From: Staphylotrichum longicolle
Lineage: Eukaryota > Ascomycota > Sordariomycetes > Sordariales > Chaetomiaceae
Assembly (NCBI GenBank): GCA_019096155.1
Contig: JAHCVI010000006.1
Coordinates: 2,224,906-2,288,905, forward strand
DNA: 64,000 nucleotides
Reading direction: 5' to 3'
A program made the translations under genes and the position numbers. The notes below the pieces were generated by a model. The model saw nothing but the letters and a program-made list of their open reading frames with translations. It did no database searches and had not been told where the DNA came from. Positions 46,125-57,500 of this stretch are shown in pieces; positions within the stretch are counted from its first letter, which is position 1; every line of letters begins with the position of its first letter.

Positions 46125-49100
46125 ATGGATACCAGCGTACACCATCACGAGACGCAACCATGCTCAAGGTTACCCTCGACCGCCGGCGAAGCGGAAGCCC
46201 TGGAGCCCAACCCAGGAGAGGAGGGCCTATTCGTTGTCGAACACAATCCCTTCGCGTTCTCTCCCGGTCAGCTTTCCAAGCTGATAGAACCCAAGTCGCT
46301 TCCTGCGTTGGGGGCTCTGGGTGGGATGGAGGGCTTGGAACGTGGTCTCAGGACCAACAGTCGGTCTGGTCTCAGTGTTGACGAAACGCGTCTCACTGGG
46401 GTAGTCACTTTCCAAGAAGCAACACGCCACACCGGATCGAAATCGATCGAAGAGCCAAGGCACATATCAACGCGAACCAACAGTGGCACACCAAGCCACC
46501 ACCTGCCGACTCCCCGTGGCCAGAAGGACGACCGCTACGCCGACCGCAGACGGGTCTTTGCGGAGCATCATCTTCCAGAGAGAAAGTCCAAGTCGTTTCT
46601 CCAACTGGCTTGGATTGCATTTCAAGACAGGGTCCTCATCCTCTTGAGCGTCGCAGCCGCCATTTCGCTCGCTCTGGGGCTGTATCAAACCTTTGGCCCG
46701 CATCACGACGAGGGTGCCAGGGTTGAGTGGATCGAGGGGGTGGCCATCATTGTTGCCATCCTGATCGTCGTCATTGTGGGCGCCTTGAACGACTGGCAAA
46801 AGGAGCGGCAGTTTCGCAAACTCAATCAGAAAAAGGAAGACAGGACGGTCAAGGTGATTCGCTCTGGGAAGCCATCTACCATCTCTGTGCATGACCTCCT
46901 TGTAGGAGATGTCATGATTCTCGAACAGGGGGATGTGATTCCCGTTGACGGCGTCCTCATCGACGGACACACCATCAGCTGCGACGAGTCCTCTGCAACG
47001 GGCGAGTCGGATCTGGTTAAGAAGACACCGGCTCATGCGGCGCTGCAAGCCGTACGAGATGGGATTGGCAGTGCGGCAAAGCTTGACCCTTTTATGTTGT
47101 CTGGCGCAAAGGTCCTCGACGGAGTAGGGACTTTTCTTGTGACCGCAGTTGGGCCAAACTCGAGCCACGGGCGGACCATGATGGCCCTTCGAGATGATCC
47201 CGGGATGACCCCATTGCAGGCCAAGTTGAATGTTCTTGCCGGTAAGTTACATTTTGCTTAAACATGGTAAGCCCTTTGCTAACCCATGCAGGGTATATTG
47301 CAAAGCTTGGTAGCGCAGCCGGTCTGCTGTTGTTCACTGTGCTGCTCATCGAGTTCCTCGCGCGACTCAGCACCAGCACCGCGACGTCGGCCGAAAAGGG
47401 GCAGAGCTTCCTCCGAATCCTCATCACGTCCATCACCGTGATTGTGGTAGCTGTCCCAGAAGGACTACCACTCGCAGTAACCCTCTCACTGGCGTTTGCC
47501 ACCAAGAAGATGACCAAGGTGAACAACCTAGTCCGGCATCTCCAATCCTGCGAGACAATGGGAAACGCCACCGTTATTTGCTCGGACAAGACTGGCACTT
47601 TGACAGAAAACGTCATGACAGTTGTGGCTGGAACTGTGGGGACAGGAAGTCTTGAATTTGGCGATAAGAGCCACGAGTCAACGACTACCAGCCACGACAT
47701 TTTGGGGCCCGAAAGCCACGACTTCGACAAGAAACATGACTCCGTTTCCCGGCATGTCCCGCTCTCACAGCTGTCATCCATCCTCCCGCCCACACTCCGC
47801 AGCCTGATCAGGGACTCTATCGCAATCAACAGCACCGCCTTCGAAGGAGAGGGCGATGGCAAATCTACCTTCATCGGCACGAAGACCGAAACCGCCCTCC
47901 TTGATTTCGCCCGAACACACCTCGCCATGGGCCCGCTCGCCATCGAGCGCGCCAATCATCCCACCATCCAACTGTTTCCCTTCAACTCCCGTCAAAAGTG
48001 CATGGGAACCGTCATTCGCCTTCCAAATGACAACTACCGCCTGTTCATCAAGGGCGCTCCCGAAGTCGTCCTCGCCCAGTGCTCCACCACCATCACCAAC
48101 CCGACTACCGTCTCCAGCCTCGCTCCCCTTTCTGACCCTTCAAAGGCGGACATCTCCTCCACCATATCCCGTTACGCATCTCTGTCTCTTCGTACCCTTG
48201 CCCTCGCCTACCGGGATTTCGATGCGTGGCCCTCCCCCCAGCCCAGCCTCGACACGGTCTTTGACGCAATGACCTGGCTCGGCGTCATGGCCATTCAAGA
48301 CCCCGTCCGTGACGGTGTCCCCGCAGCCGTCCGTACATGTCATCACGCATCCGTATCAGTCAAGATGGTTACGGGCGACAATATCGAGACAGCCAAGGCA
48401 ATTGCTCGCGAATGCGGCATTCTTCCTACGTCAGGCGACGATGGGCTGGTTATGGAGGGAACCGATTTTCGGCGCCTCAGCGAAGGAGATAGGCTCGCCA
48501 AGGTCCGTGACTTGCGTGTCCTGGCAAGGTCGAGCCCCGAGGACAAGCGTGTGCTCGTCAAGACGCTGCGGTCGCTCGGCGAGGTGGTGGCTGTCACAGG
48601 CGACGGGACCAATGACGCGCCCGCTCTCAAGGCCGCCGACGTTGGGTTCTCCATGGGCATTACAGGCACCGAGGTTGCAAAGGAAGCATCGGATATTATT
48701 CTGATGGACGACAATTTCTCGAGCATCGTCTCGGCACTCGCTTGGGGACGGGCAATCAACGACGCCGTGAGGAAATTTCTGCAGTTTCAGCTTACCGTGA
48801 ACATCACCGCCGTGGTGTTGACGTTCGTTTCGGCCGTGGCAAGCGAGGAGGAGCGGTCGGTACTCAACGCGGTGCAACTCCTCTGGGTCAACTTGATCAT
48901 GGACACTTTTGCTGCATTGGCGTTGGCCACGGATCCGCCAACAGAGAGTCTCTTCGACCGCAAACCCGAAAAAAGAACGGCGGCGCTGATCAACCTTTGC
49001 ATGTGGAAAATGATTATCGGCCAGTCGGTGTACCAGCTGGCGGTGGGCTTGACGCTGCATTTCGCAGGGCCGAAGTTCTTGGACTACCCCCAGCTGCAGC

Positions 49101-49696
49101 AGAGAACCCTGGTGTTCAACGTTTTTGTGTTCATGCAAATCTTCAAGTTGGTCAACAGCCGGCGGATTGACAACAAGCTCAACATCTTTGAGGGTCTGCA
49201 CAAGAACACCTTGTTTATGCTCATGATGACCATCATGGTTGCAGGGCAGGTCATCATCATCTTCTTTGCGGGCGACGCCTTCGGAGTGACCAGGTTGACA
49301 GGTGCCCAGTGGGGGATCTCTCTGGTCTTGGGATTCCTGTCGATCCCGGTCGGCATTCTCATCCGCCTGATCCCCGATGGTTGGATTCGGAAGGTGGTGA
49401 GTCTGATCCCGATCCCGAGATGGAGGCGCAAACGAAACGACCTGCCGGAGTTGGCTGTTGAGGGAAACGGACTCGGTGATGCGCTGTTGGACGTCAAGGA
49501 CGATTTGGCCTTTTTGAAGAAGGTACGAGGAGGGCGAATCCGTGCGATGAGCTGGGCCATCACGAGTATCTATTCCCCTCCGAGGTCCCGGAGGCCGTCA
49601 GTCGCGCCAGTGCAGTCTGCAGTGGGAATGCCTGGACTACTTGCAGCGAGTGTAGGTGGGTTATCAAAATTGGAAAGGAGCGCACCTGTTGAATGA
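46125..49696 (+). CDS. P-type Ca2+-ATPase, type IIB (PMC1-like)
   Basis: The first ATG in frame is at 46125. Exon 1 is 46125-47241 and exon 2 is 47292-49696, giving 1173 residues. It pumps Ca2+ out of the cytosol, in fungi usually into the vacuole. Visible landmarks are the hydrophobic segments LILLSVAAAISLALGLY and VAIIVAILIVVIVGAL and the actuator motif CDESSATGESD. They continue with the ion-binding helix VAVPEGLPLAVTLSLAF, the phosphorylated Asp in CSDKTGTLTENV, the hinge TGDGTNDAPALKAADVG and the M6 residues in LWVNLIMDTFAALALATDPP. Four further membrane helices and a basic C-terminal tail follow. The N-terminal about 150 residues are hydrophilic and probably regulatory. A Ser/Thr-rich insert lies in the nucleotide domain after the phosphorylation site. 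Length and motifs are normal and no lesion is seen. Confidence 0.95.
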
Positions 49697-50755
49697 AGAG
49701 AGTGGAAAGGATTAGAACTGTAGATATGCCAAATTAGCATAGTTGGCTCATAGACGATATTGCTCAGAACCCTGAACAATTGGTTTCTGCTCCTTACCTA
49801 TGCTCGAAGTGTTAAGCCGCCACTCAACTTCTACTGCACAGTCCTGATAGCAGTACAGCAGAGCAGCGCTTTTTGATATTTGATTCATGTTTTGAGCATT
49901 ATGGTTTTGCCATCTCCGTCGTAACTGAGACAAGGCCACACATCATCGCATTCACATTCGTATTCAAGACGGGCATAGTCCCTTGCCAGACATCTACCTC
50001 AGCATATTTTTCAAGCCACTCAGATTAGCGACGCCACACATCACATTCGCATCTCATGATTGAGATGGATGTTACGGTGCTTGCCCGTCATTGTTTCTAC
50101 ACGAGAATATGACCCAATACCAGGATCATTGTTTGTCGTCGCGGGCGTCGAATGTAGCAATGTCTTGCTGGTCGAGCCCCTTAGCACGGTTTGCTCTATC
50201 CCAAACGTGCCACGCTGCCTCAAAGCTGAGGCTCTTGCTGGACTCGGCGGAAATGGCCGTTTCCCCGCAAGAGATCGCCAACTCAGACCAAATAGCGATT
50301 GGGCGTGCTTTGGCAGGTAGAGGCAGCGAGGGAGGCTGATTAACTTCTTGGAAATGACCTGAGACCAGTCATGGTTGCAGATGATGAGGAGGCAGAAACT
50401 CACGAAGTGGCTGAGAGGCGCAGGTAATCCTTGGAATAAGAGATGGAGATGGTGCGCTCACTGGCAGGAAACCAACTGAGACCAAGGCCTGGGATTATCG
50501 TAATGCCAAGGGAAACAAACGCCTGACTCGAGAACTTAAGAACACTTTTTGATGTAGTCGTATATGTCTCTGAGAATACGAAAAGGAGCCACATGGCTCA
50601 TACATTCCACACCAGGTTGCTGATTTGAACAGTATCCATCCAACCTGTATAAATTCAGCGTGATCTTTCCTTCCTACTCTATCAATTTGATCTGAGAGAC
50701 ATTCCATCCTACTGGAGCTATCACAACCACAAGATCGCACAGGCAACCCGTGACT
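49697..50755. other. Intergenic, promoter of the lectin gene
   Basis: About 1.06 kb with no supported gene. Small frames on both strands lack motifs. A weak AT-rich stretch lies just upstream of the lectin gene, around 50640-50650. Confidence 0.5.
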
Positions 50756-51905
50756 ATGGTGTACTTTACCGCTCTCCTTGGCTTCTTAGCCCACGGAGCC
50801 ACACTTGTCACCGCAGCACCTTCGTCCATCAAGGCCCCTGACAAAGCCAACCTTGAAAGCCGCGCCACTACCCCCGGTCGGTGGGAATCCCTCGGTGGTA
50901 TACTGACCTCTCAACCTTCTGTCGTTTCTTGGGGTACCAACCGCCTGGACGTCTTTGCACTCGGTACAGACTCTGCTTGCTGGTGAGTGACACCCAAATA
51001 AAAGGCGCTCACGTCTGACATTTCTTATAGGCATCGCTGGTGGGATGGGTCGCGCTGGGACGGATGGGAATATCTCGGCGGCCTTTTCACCACTCCTATT
51101 GTTCCCGTGTCCTGGGGACAAAACCGTCTTGACCTCTTTGCTCAGGGCAGCGACTCTGCGATGTGGTATGTGCTAACGTGGGTAACCCTGCACGAACTGA
51201 GGACTGACGACTTCTAGGCATCGTTCGTGGAACGGCAATCAATGGAGCGGATGGGAGTCCTTGGGGGGGATTCTCCAATCGACTCCGTCGGCTGTGTCAT
51301 GGGGACCTAACCGCCTCGACGTCTTCCACGTGGGGACCGACTCGGCAATTTGGCACAAATGGTGGGACGGAACCCAGTGGCGTGGCTGGGAGCCCCTCGG
51401 TGGTGTGGTAAAGTCGGCCCCCTCGGTCGTATCGTGGGGTGCGAACCGCCTCGATGTCTTCCATGTCGGCACCGACCATGCGCTATATCACAAGTGGTGG
51501 GACGGTACCAGGTGGAACGGCTGGGAGGGTCTCGGAGGTGTTCTTCAGTCTGAACCGCCTGCTGTATCGTGGGGAAACAACCGGATTGACGTGTTTGCGA
51601 TTGGTACCGACCATGCGCTCTGGCATCGGTGGTGGGACGGCACCCGCTGGGGAGGCTGGGAGTCGCTGGGTGGCACATTCAAGTCTACCCCAGCCGTCGT
51701 GTCCGATCAAGCCAATAGGTTGGATGTCTACGCGACGGGGATGGATAGCAGCGTGTGGCATCGTGGATGGGATGGGACAAGGTGGACGCCGTGGGAGTCA
51801 GCGGGGGCGGCTGCTTCCTCGCCGCCTGCTGTAGCGAGTTGGGGCCCAGGTCGGGTTGATGTCTTTATCGCCGGAACAGACTCGGCGCTTTGGCACAACT
51901 GGTGA
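50756..51905 (+). CDS. Secreted seven-bladed beta-propeller lectin (PLL-like)
   Basis: Exons are 50756-50982, 51031-51165 and 51218-51905, with introns of 48 and 52 nt, giving 349 residues. A signal peptide (MVYFTALLGFLAHGATLVTA) is followed by a short linker. The rest is seven repeats of about 45 residues. Each has the pattern WE-x-LGG, a P/S-rich strand, VSWG-x-NRLDVF, GTD-x-ALWH and WWDG-x-W. The seventh blade ends at WHNW, and the ring is probably closed by the GRWESL segment at the start. Repeats 6 and 7 are more divergent. The pattern matches the PLL-type lectins known from Photorhabdus and related sugar-binding propellers, which bind fucose or similar sugars in pockets between blades. 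A role in defence, adhesion or competition is inferred. Both introns interrupt the same position, inside the Trp codon before HR, in successive blades. Confidence 0.88.
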
Positions 51906-52297
51906 TAACGGGAGGATCAAGTCCATTTGGAATGTTCTCGGATTCTCAAATAGAAACCTGAATAGTCGGAGAGAATGAAAAATGCGGCTGGAGGGAAACA
52001 ACTCAATACAGGGGATCCCGCCTTACTTCTTCAACCGTCGGCTCCCAGCTTGCATTGCTATTTCTCATGATCGATCTGCTATATGATGTCCTCCTCGTTA
52101 CTGCCCTGTTTAAATCCTCCATTGCCAATGTGCGGGCGTCACGTCTTTGCCCCATCTCTGACCTCAAATCGAGCCGACTGTTCGATCCCGCGTAAGCGCC
52201 CAGCACGTAGTCTGCAGCTCAAGTCGTTCCCGAACGTAACCCAGCCAGCGGTACCACCACATTGTTATAGAATTCCATGGCCGGGTGCATTCCTACT
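51906..52297. other. Intergenic between convergent genes
   Basis: About 390 bp of 3' flank between the lectin gene and the HeLo-pseudokinase gene. No feature is seen. Confidence 0.5.
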
Positions 52298-54163
52298 TCA
52301 CCGATATCCCCGAAACTTCATCCGCCTGCTTGTCTGCAAACTCCAAGCAAAACCTGACTGCTCGGCAGTACGGCGACCCCACGCGAAGGCCAGCTCGGCT
52401 TCGACGCGCGCAAGAACCCGTTTTCGTAGCTCAAGAGCATGGGGTTCGTGAAACACCTTCATATCCCCAGAGAGCTCCACAATCGCTGACTTCACTCTCC
52501 CCTCCCCCAACGAGAATCCCTCCAACCCTGTCTCAACCTTGGACTTCGGGGCACCGGCTGGTTTTCGACTCTCCAGAAAGGATGCCAGTGGCATCCATAG
52601 GGCAATCTCAACGAGCACGAGCCCAGCCGAGTACACGTCATATTGCAGGCGGTAACCCTGCGCCGCCTCGCCCTGGTAGAGCGGGTGCCGGTAAATGGCC
52701 GTCATCACGTCCCCCGCTGTGCGTGCGCGGTCGATGGTCGCCCACTCACTTTCGTGCCGGGTGTAATCAAAACCAGTGAGGAGAGGCTCCGAGAGGGTGC
52801 GTTGCATGTCCTCTGTGGAGAAAGGTCCAACAAGGGAAAGTGGCGCCGCGGGGAAGAGGATGTTCTCGCTGCGAATGCTCTTATGTAACCAGCCGGATAG
52901 GTAAAGCTCAGAGAGGGTCGTGCAGAAGGTGTTGGCGAGAGCCAGACGTTGTTCCAGCGGAGGTCGAAACTTGCAAGCCGACGTGAGGAGGGTGAGGAGA
53001 GAAACGGGTGTGGTGGGCTTCGGTTTGATATTCACAGAGGGGGACGAGACGCCTTGCAAGAAGCGAAACACGATCCACCAGCAGCAGTTGGCTGGGTCTT
53101 TGATGCAGCCCTCGGCCTTGGGGGTGCGAAAATCTGGGGACTTGGGTTTCTGGAGCAGCAGCACGAGGCGCTGGATGCGGCTGGTCAGGCGGGCCAAGTC
53201 CTCGGGCTGGATGCTTGGGTCAAATGACTTGCGCTCGAGGAGATAGTAGGTCCCAGCAGCCGAATCCGACTTTTTGGCCGTGATGAAACGCTTCAAGGTC
53301 GCAAACCTGCCTGGGAGGATGAAGTCGTCGAGGGACAGCCGCTGCAAGTTGGGAACACCCACGACCTGGCGGTCTTGTGAGGCATCCGATACAGCCAGGC
53401 CCTTTCGTTCGACGGCGGCGCGCACCTGAGAGGTGTCAGGTTCCCCTTGCACAGCAGCGCGAATCAGTTCAAGTGACGCCTTGTCGATAACACTGCCGAC
53501 CACGACCATGTTGACGCGGTAGTTGTCCGCGCGCGTCTTGCGTTGCTGCGTCTCGGTCATGAGGTCATTGAGTTTGTTGATGCGCAGTGCGACGTCCTTC
53601 ACGAGGCTCTCAAACTTGTCAAGATCTCGGACAGCCCACCGAACCTTGTTGGCTATCGTCGTGCTCCTCTTCTTGACGGGGGTCGCAATCTCGATAGCCA
53701 ACCCCGCATGGGATGCGTCTTCGCTTTGGCCGTCTTCCTCGTCCTCCTCGTCTCTTGATCCGGCCGCCAACTTACCCCCAGAGGGGTGGATTGATCGCTG
53801 CATCCGCTCCACAAGCTGTCGAACCAGCGCTGACTTGGTTGGTGGCGACTCGGTCTGTGAAAGTCCGTACCGGCTGCTCAAGCTATCGGCATCGAGGACA
53901 AGGCGCTCGATCTGCTCGAGGTATGCCTTGAGAATGCTGCATATGGGCAGCAAACGATCGGGGAGAGTCGCCGTTTGTCCATCGGGAGGTGCCAGGCCGA
54001 CATTCTCACCCCAGATGTCCAATCGGAAGCGCTCGACTTCCAGGTTGAGCACCAGTCGCTCGGCATCTTTGCTGAAGTTGAGGCCTTTTCGAAACGTCTT
54101 GACCGACACACACGCGCCTTGAAAGGCGATTTGAGCGATCGCGATGTACGTACCGGGTTCCAT
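52298..54163 (-). CDS. HeLo-domain protein with C-terminal pseudokinase
   Basis: A single exon from ATG 54163 encodes 621 residues. The N-terminal about 220 residues match the fungal HeLo / prion-inhibition domain of HET-S-type cell-death proteins. They start with a small hydrophobic helix (YIAIAQIAFQGACVSVKTF), then FSKDAERLVLNLEVERFRL, a cluster of amphipathic helices, and an acidic loop in between. The C-terminal half has a kinase-like fold with no catalytic residues. The HRD position reads LHKSIRSENILF (no Asp), the DFG position reads TGFDYTR, and the helix-F region is present (YDVYSAGLVLVEIALW). It is therefore a pseudokinase. HeLo domains form or open membrane pores when triggered. The gene starts 341 bp from a divergent kinase-ankyrin gene, which may act with it. 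The function in this organism is inferred. Confidence 0.8.
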   Translation of the reverse strand: MEPGTYIAIAQIAFQGACVSVKTFRKGLNFSKDAERLVLNLEVERFRLDIWGENVGLAPPDGQTATLPDRLLPICSILKAYLEQIERLVLDADSLSSRYGLSQTESPPTKSALVRQLVERMQRSIHPSGGKLAAGSRDEEDEEDGQSEDASHAGLAIEIATPVKKRSTTIANKVRWAVRDLDKFESLVKDVALRINKLNDLMTETQQRKTRADNYRVNMVVVGSVIDKASLELIRAAVQGEPDTSQVRAAVERKGLAVSDASQDRQVVGVPNLQRLSLDDFILPGRFATLKRFITAKKSDSAAGTYYLLERKSFDPSIQPEDLARLTSRIQRLVLLLQKPKSPDFRTPKAEGCIKDPANCCWWIVFRFLQGVSSPSVNIKPKPTTPVSLLTLLTSACKFRPPLEQRLALANTFCTTLSELYLSGWLHKSIRSENILFPAAPLSLVGPFSTEDMQRTLSEPLLTGFDYTRHESEWATIDRARTAGDVMTAIYRHPLYQGEAAQGYRLQYDVYSAGLVLVEIALWMPLASFLESRKPAGAPKSKVETGLEGFSLGEGRVKSAIVELSGDMKVFHEPHALELRKRVLARVEAELAFAWGRRTAEQSGFAWSLQTSRRMKFRGYR

Positions 54164-54504
54164 GGTTGATGTTGTTGAGGAAGGATGGTGTCCGACTGAG
54201 GTCTCCGTCCTCTTTCAAGGTCCAGTGACCGTTCAAGGAGTTCAAGGAGTGTTGCCGCTTTCTCGGCTGTGCACATGTCACGGTGCAGCTGAGGTGGCTG
54301 AGCTGCATGCAGTAAGGTACCTAACTTTAGCGCCCTTCGAACCCAGGCGAAACATTTAATGACAAACATCGCTTCACCCGATGACGCCCAACCTTGGAAG
54401 GATTTTGAACGGGGTTTCCAGGGAAGAGCAAGCCTGAGTCACCCCGACTGTATCTCACCCCTAAAGCCGGGTTTACTCTTTGCATTTTGACGCAACACGC
54501 CGCG
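54164..54504. promoter_or_regulatory. Short bidirectional promoter between HeLo-pseudokinase and kinase genes
   Basis: Only 341 bp separate the two start codons, so the genes probably share regulatory sequence. No specific factor site is assigned. Confidence 0.6.
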
Positions 54505-57500
54505 ATGACAAGCTACGTTTATCCCTCAGCGTTCTCCGGCGACCCCGCTTCCGCTGCCACTCCTCCTCCAGCCCCAAGCAGTCTCAGCACAAGCAGCGCC
54601 CTGAATTTTGCCACTCCCCCGTCGAGCAGCCAAGCCAGTCACGCCACGACAGGTAAAGGTCTCGCCTCCTTTATCTGCCATGTGGCATATCTCGACGACA
54701 AGCTCCAGCGCGGCGGCCGGTCCGCTTTCTTCACCTCCCAGCAGACCCACATCGTGAATCGGCAGCGCATCGGCGATGGAGCCTCATTCATCGTTGAGCG
54801 CGCAGAGCTCAAGGAGTCCCAGGGCCCAGACTCAAACGGGAAGACGAGGACGGTCGCGATCAAGACGGTACGGGAGACCAGGGACATCCGAAACCCGTGG
54901 CGAGACGTTCTGTTGGAAATCAGGGCCCTGCTGCACGAGCCCATCCGGTACCACCCCAATATTGTGAACTTCCTTGGCATTCGGTGGGATGCGTCAACCG
55001 ACACTGGTTCTCCATTCCCTGCCATCGTCCAGGAGTACGCGGCTTTCGGCACCCTGGACAAGCTGCAGCAGCGGAGCGAGCCGCTGCCCTTTAGCATCAA
55101 ACAGAAGCTTTGCTACGATGTCGGCCGTGCCCTCTCCATCATCCACGCCTGCGGCATGGTCCACGGCGACCTCAAACACGAAAACGTGCTTGTGTTTCCC
55201 AACACCCAAGAGAACCCTCCCAACCAGCCATACACCCTGAAGCTGGCCGACTTTGGCGGCACCGTCATGGATATGAGCGATGACGGAACTCACCGCATCC
55301 CGATGCACACGTTCCCGTACGAGGCTCCCGAAATCTCCGAGAAGCTCACGGAGGAGGGCGCCAAGAAGACGGATGCCTACTCCTACGGCATGTTGATATG
55401 GCGGTGCATGATCGACTCACGGGACGTACTTGGGGGCCTAGGACTGACCAGGGATGCGCGGGAGAAGGTGACACTCCTTAAGCTGTCGGACGGCTTGCTC
55501 GAGGCAGCGATCCACAGCATCTCTAGCTACTTCTTTGAACATCAGCTTCCCGGAGCTAGCTTAAATCTTGTCACGTCGGCGTTGATGTTCACTCTGCGCG
55601 GCGACCCAAGTCAACGAGCCCTGGATCGCGCCCAGGTTCGTCTCCGCGGCATGGACTCGGTGGCTGCGTATCACTACGTCGGCATCAAAGACGATGCAAA
55701 CAAGAGGACGCTAGAGATGCAAAAGCACCGGACCCCAGGCCGCCACGGCATGGATACTGATAGCGTAGGCTTTGCGCTTGCGAGGCTGGGAAAAGGGGAC
55801 GACTATGATGCGCAGAATAACTTGCCGGGCTTTCGACCGGATCTGCCGCGCCCACAGCGCAGCGGTTTTCTCTTTGAGCCACTGCGTCTGCGCCACTTAC
55901 TAAACCGGGACCAACAAGAAACAATCGTCCGCGAGTTTGAGGTGTGTGCAGACACTCCCCCGGCTGCAGATGACGCGGATGGAGATCTCAAGCCAGCACC
56001 TTGGTTGGCAGCATTCTTCCTCTTCCACTCGTATCTCAGTGGCTTTGGGGTCGCCTACGACCCTACCAAGGCTTGTTACTGGCTGCGGCGCGCTGCTGAA
56101 CCGAGTGAGGAAATGGGAGAGACAGACTATCTCGCCCTGGCTTGGCTCAACCGGGTTCATGCCGCGTTGGGGGTGCCAAACCCATATGATCTCGACAAGC
56201 AGATGGACAACCTCTTTTGGAGTACCATTCGAGGGCATCGACACTGTGTCGAGGATTCACAGACAGTCATCGCGTCTGGTGCCAGTGCAGCCCAGCAGCA
56301 AGCCTGGCGACAAAAGATGGATCAAGCGGTTTGGCTCTACCGGTCCATGACTGCCTCTACCGGCATGCCGTTCTTTGCGCCACGGAAGCTATCAAGAGAC
56401 TGGGATCTCGATGACCTCGATGCCCTGGATGGACAGATAAAACAAGAGCTGGGCACTGCCTACGCCGGCTGCCTTCGCCCTCTTCCTGACAACGAAGAAG
56501 CGTCAGATTCTCCGCCAGACGACGGGTACCGATTCGACAAGATCTACGTCAACCACAAGGGTCACGGTCTCCTTCACATGGCGGCGGTGCAAGGAAAGCT
56601 ACCGGCACTCAAACATCTGTACAAGAAATACCTCTGCGACCTAAGCCTTGGAAACCAGTCACACGGCGATACGCCACTCACCTGCGCGTGTCGTACTGGC
56701 CGGTTTGACATTGCCATCTGGTGTCTTGACAACGGCGCGGACCCTAACGGGTCCAGGTTTTCCGAGGAATCACCGCTGCATTGCATTGACGCATTTAACG
56801 AATCTGAGATGGGTGCACTCGTGGCACGTCTTGTTGCAGCTGGAGCTGATTTGGAGAAGCACTCCGACGCTTCGCGCAAGGATGTCAGAGGTATCCTGGC
56901 CGACTGGGGAGACACATTCTTCATGACCCTCACGCCTCTCGGCCGAGCCGTGCTTAAACAGAGCTTGCCGGCAGTCAGGACGCTGCTCAAGCATGGCGCA
57001 AGTGCAACAAGCCAACGCGTCGACAGGAACAGACCGAGCAAGTCACCTGTCGAGCTCGCTGCCGTCTTGACGTTACCAGACATACTCGAGGAGTTGCTCC
57101 TCCACACCGATGACGCTGCACTCCTCTTTGACGAATGCGAAATGCTCGATGCCGCTCACACCAACAAAGTGACTGCTTATGATTCGTTGTCTCTGCACAG
57201 CCGCCTTGTGCGGTGTGGTCCGCACTACAGAGAGAACCTGAATCGTACGCTGGAAATACTGCACAAGCATAAGACCAAGGCCAGAGTGCAGCACCCTCCC
57301 GGAAAACACCTCTGCAACGAGATTCTCCTCGGAAACACTGATATCGTATCAGCCCTGCTGGCTCTCGGGCATGACCCTTCCGGATCACCAGGGTTCCACC
57401 CTCTCACGGCCGCCGTCACTGCCAACCATGCAGCCATCTTCCACCTCCTCGTCTCCTGCCAGCCCTCTCCCTCGATATCCGTCTCACCATCTTTGCTGCA

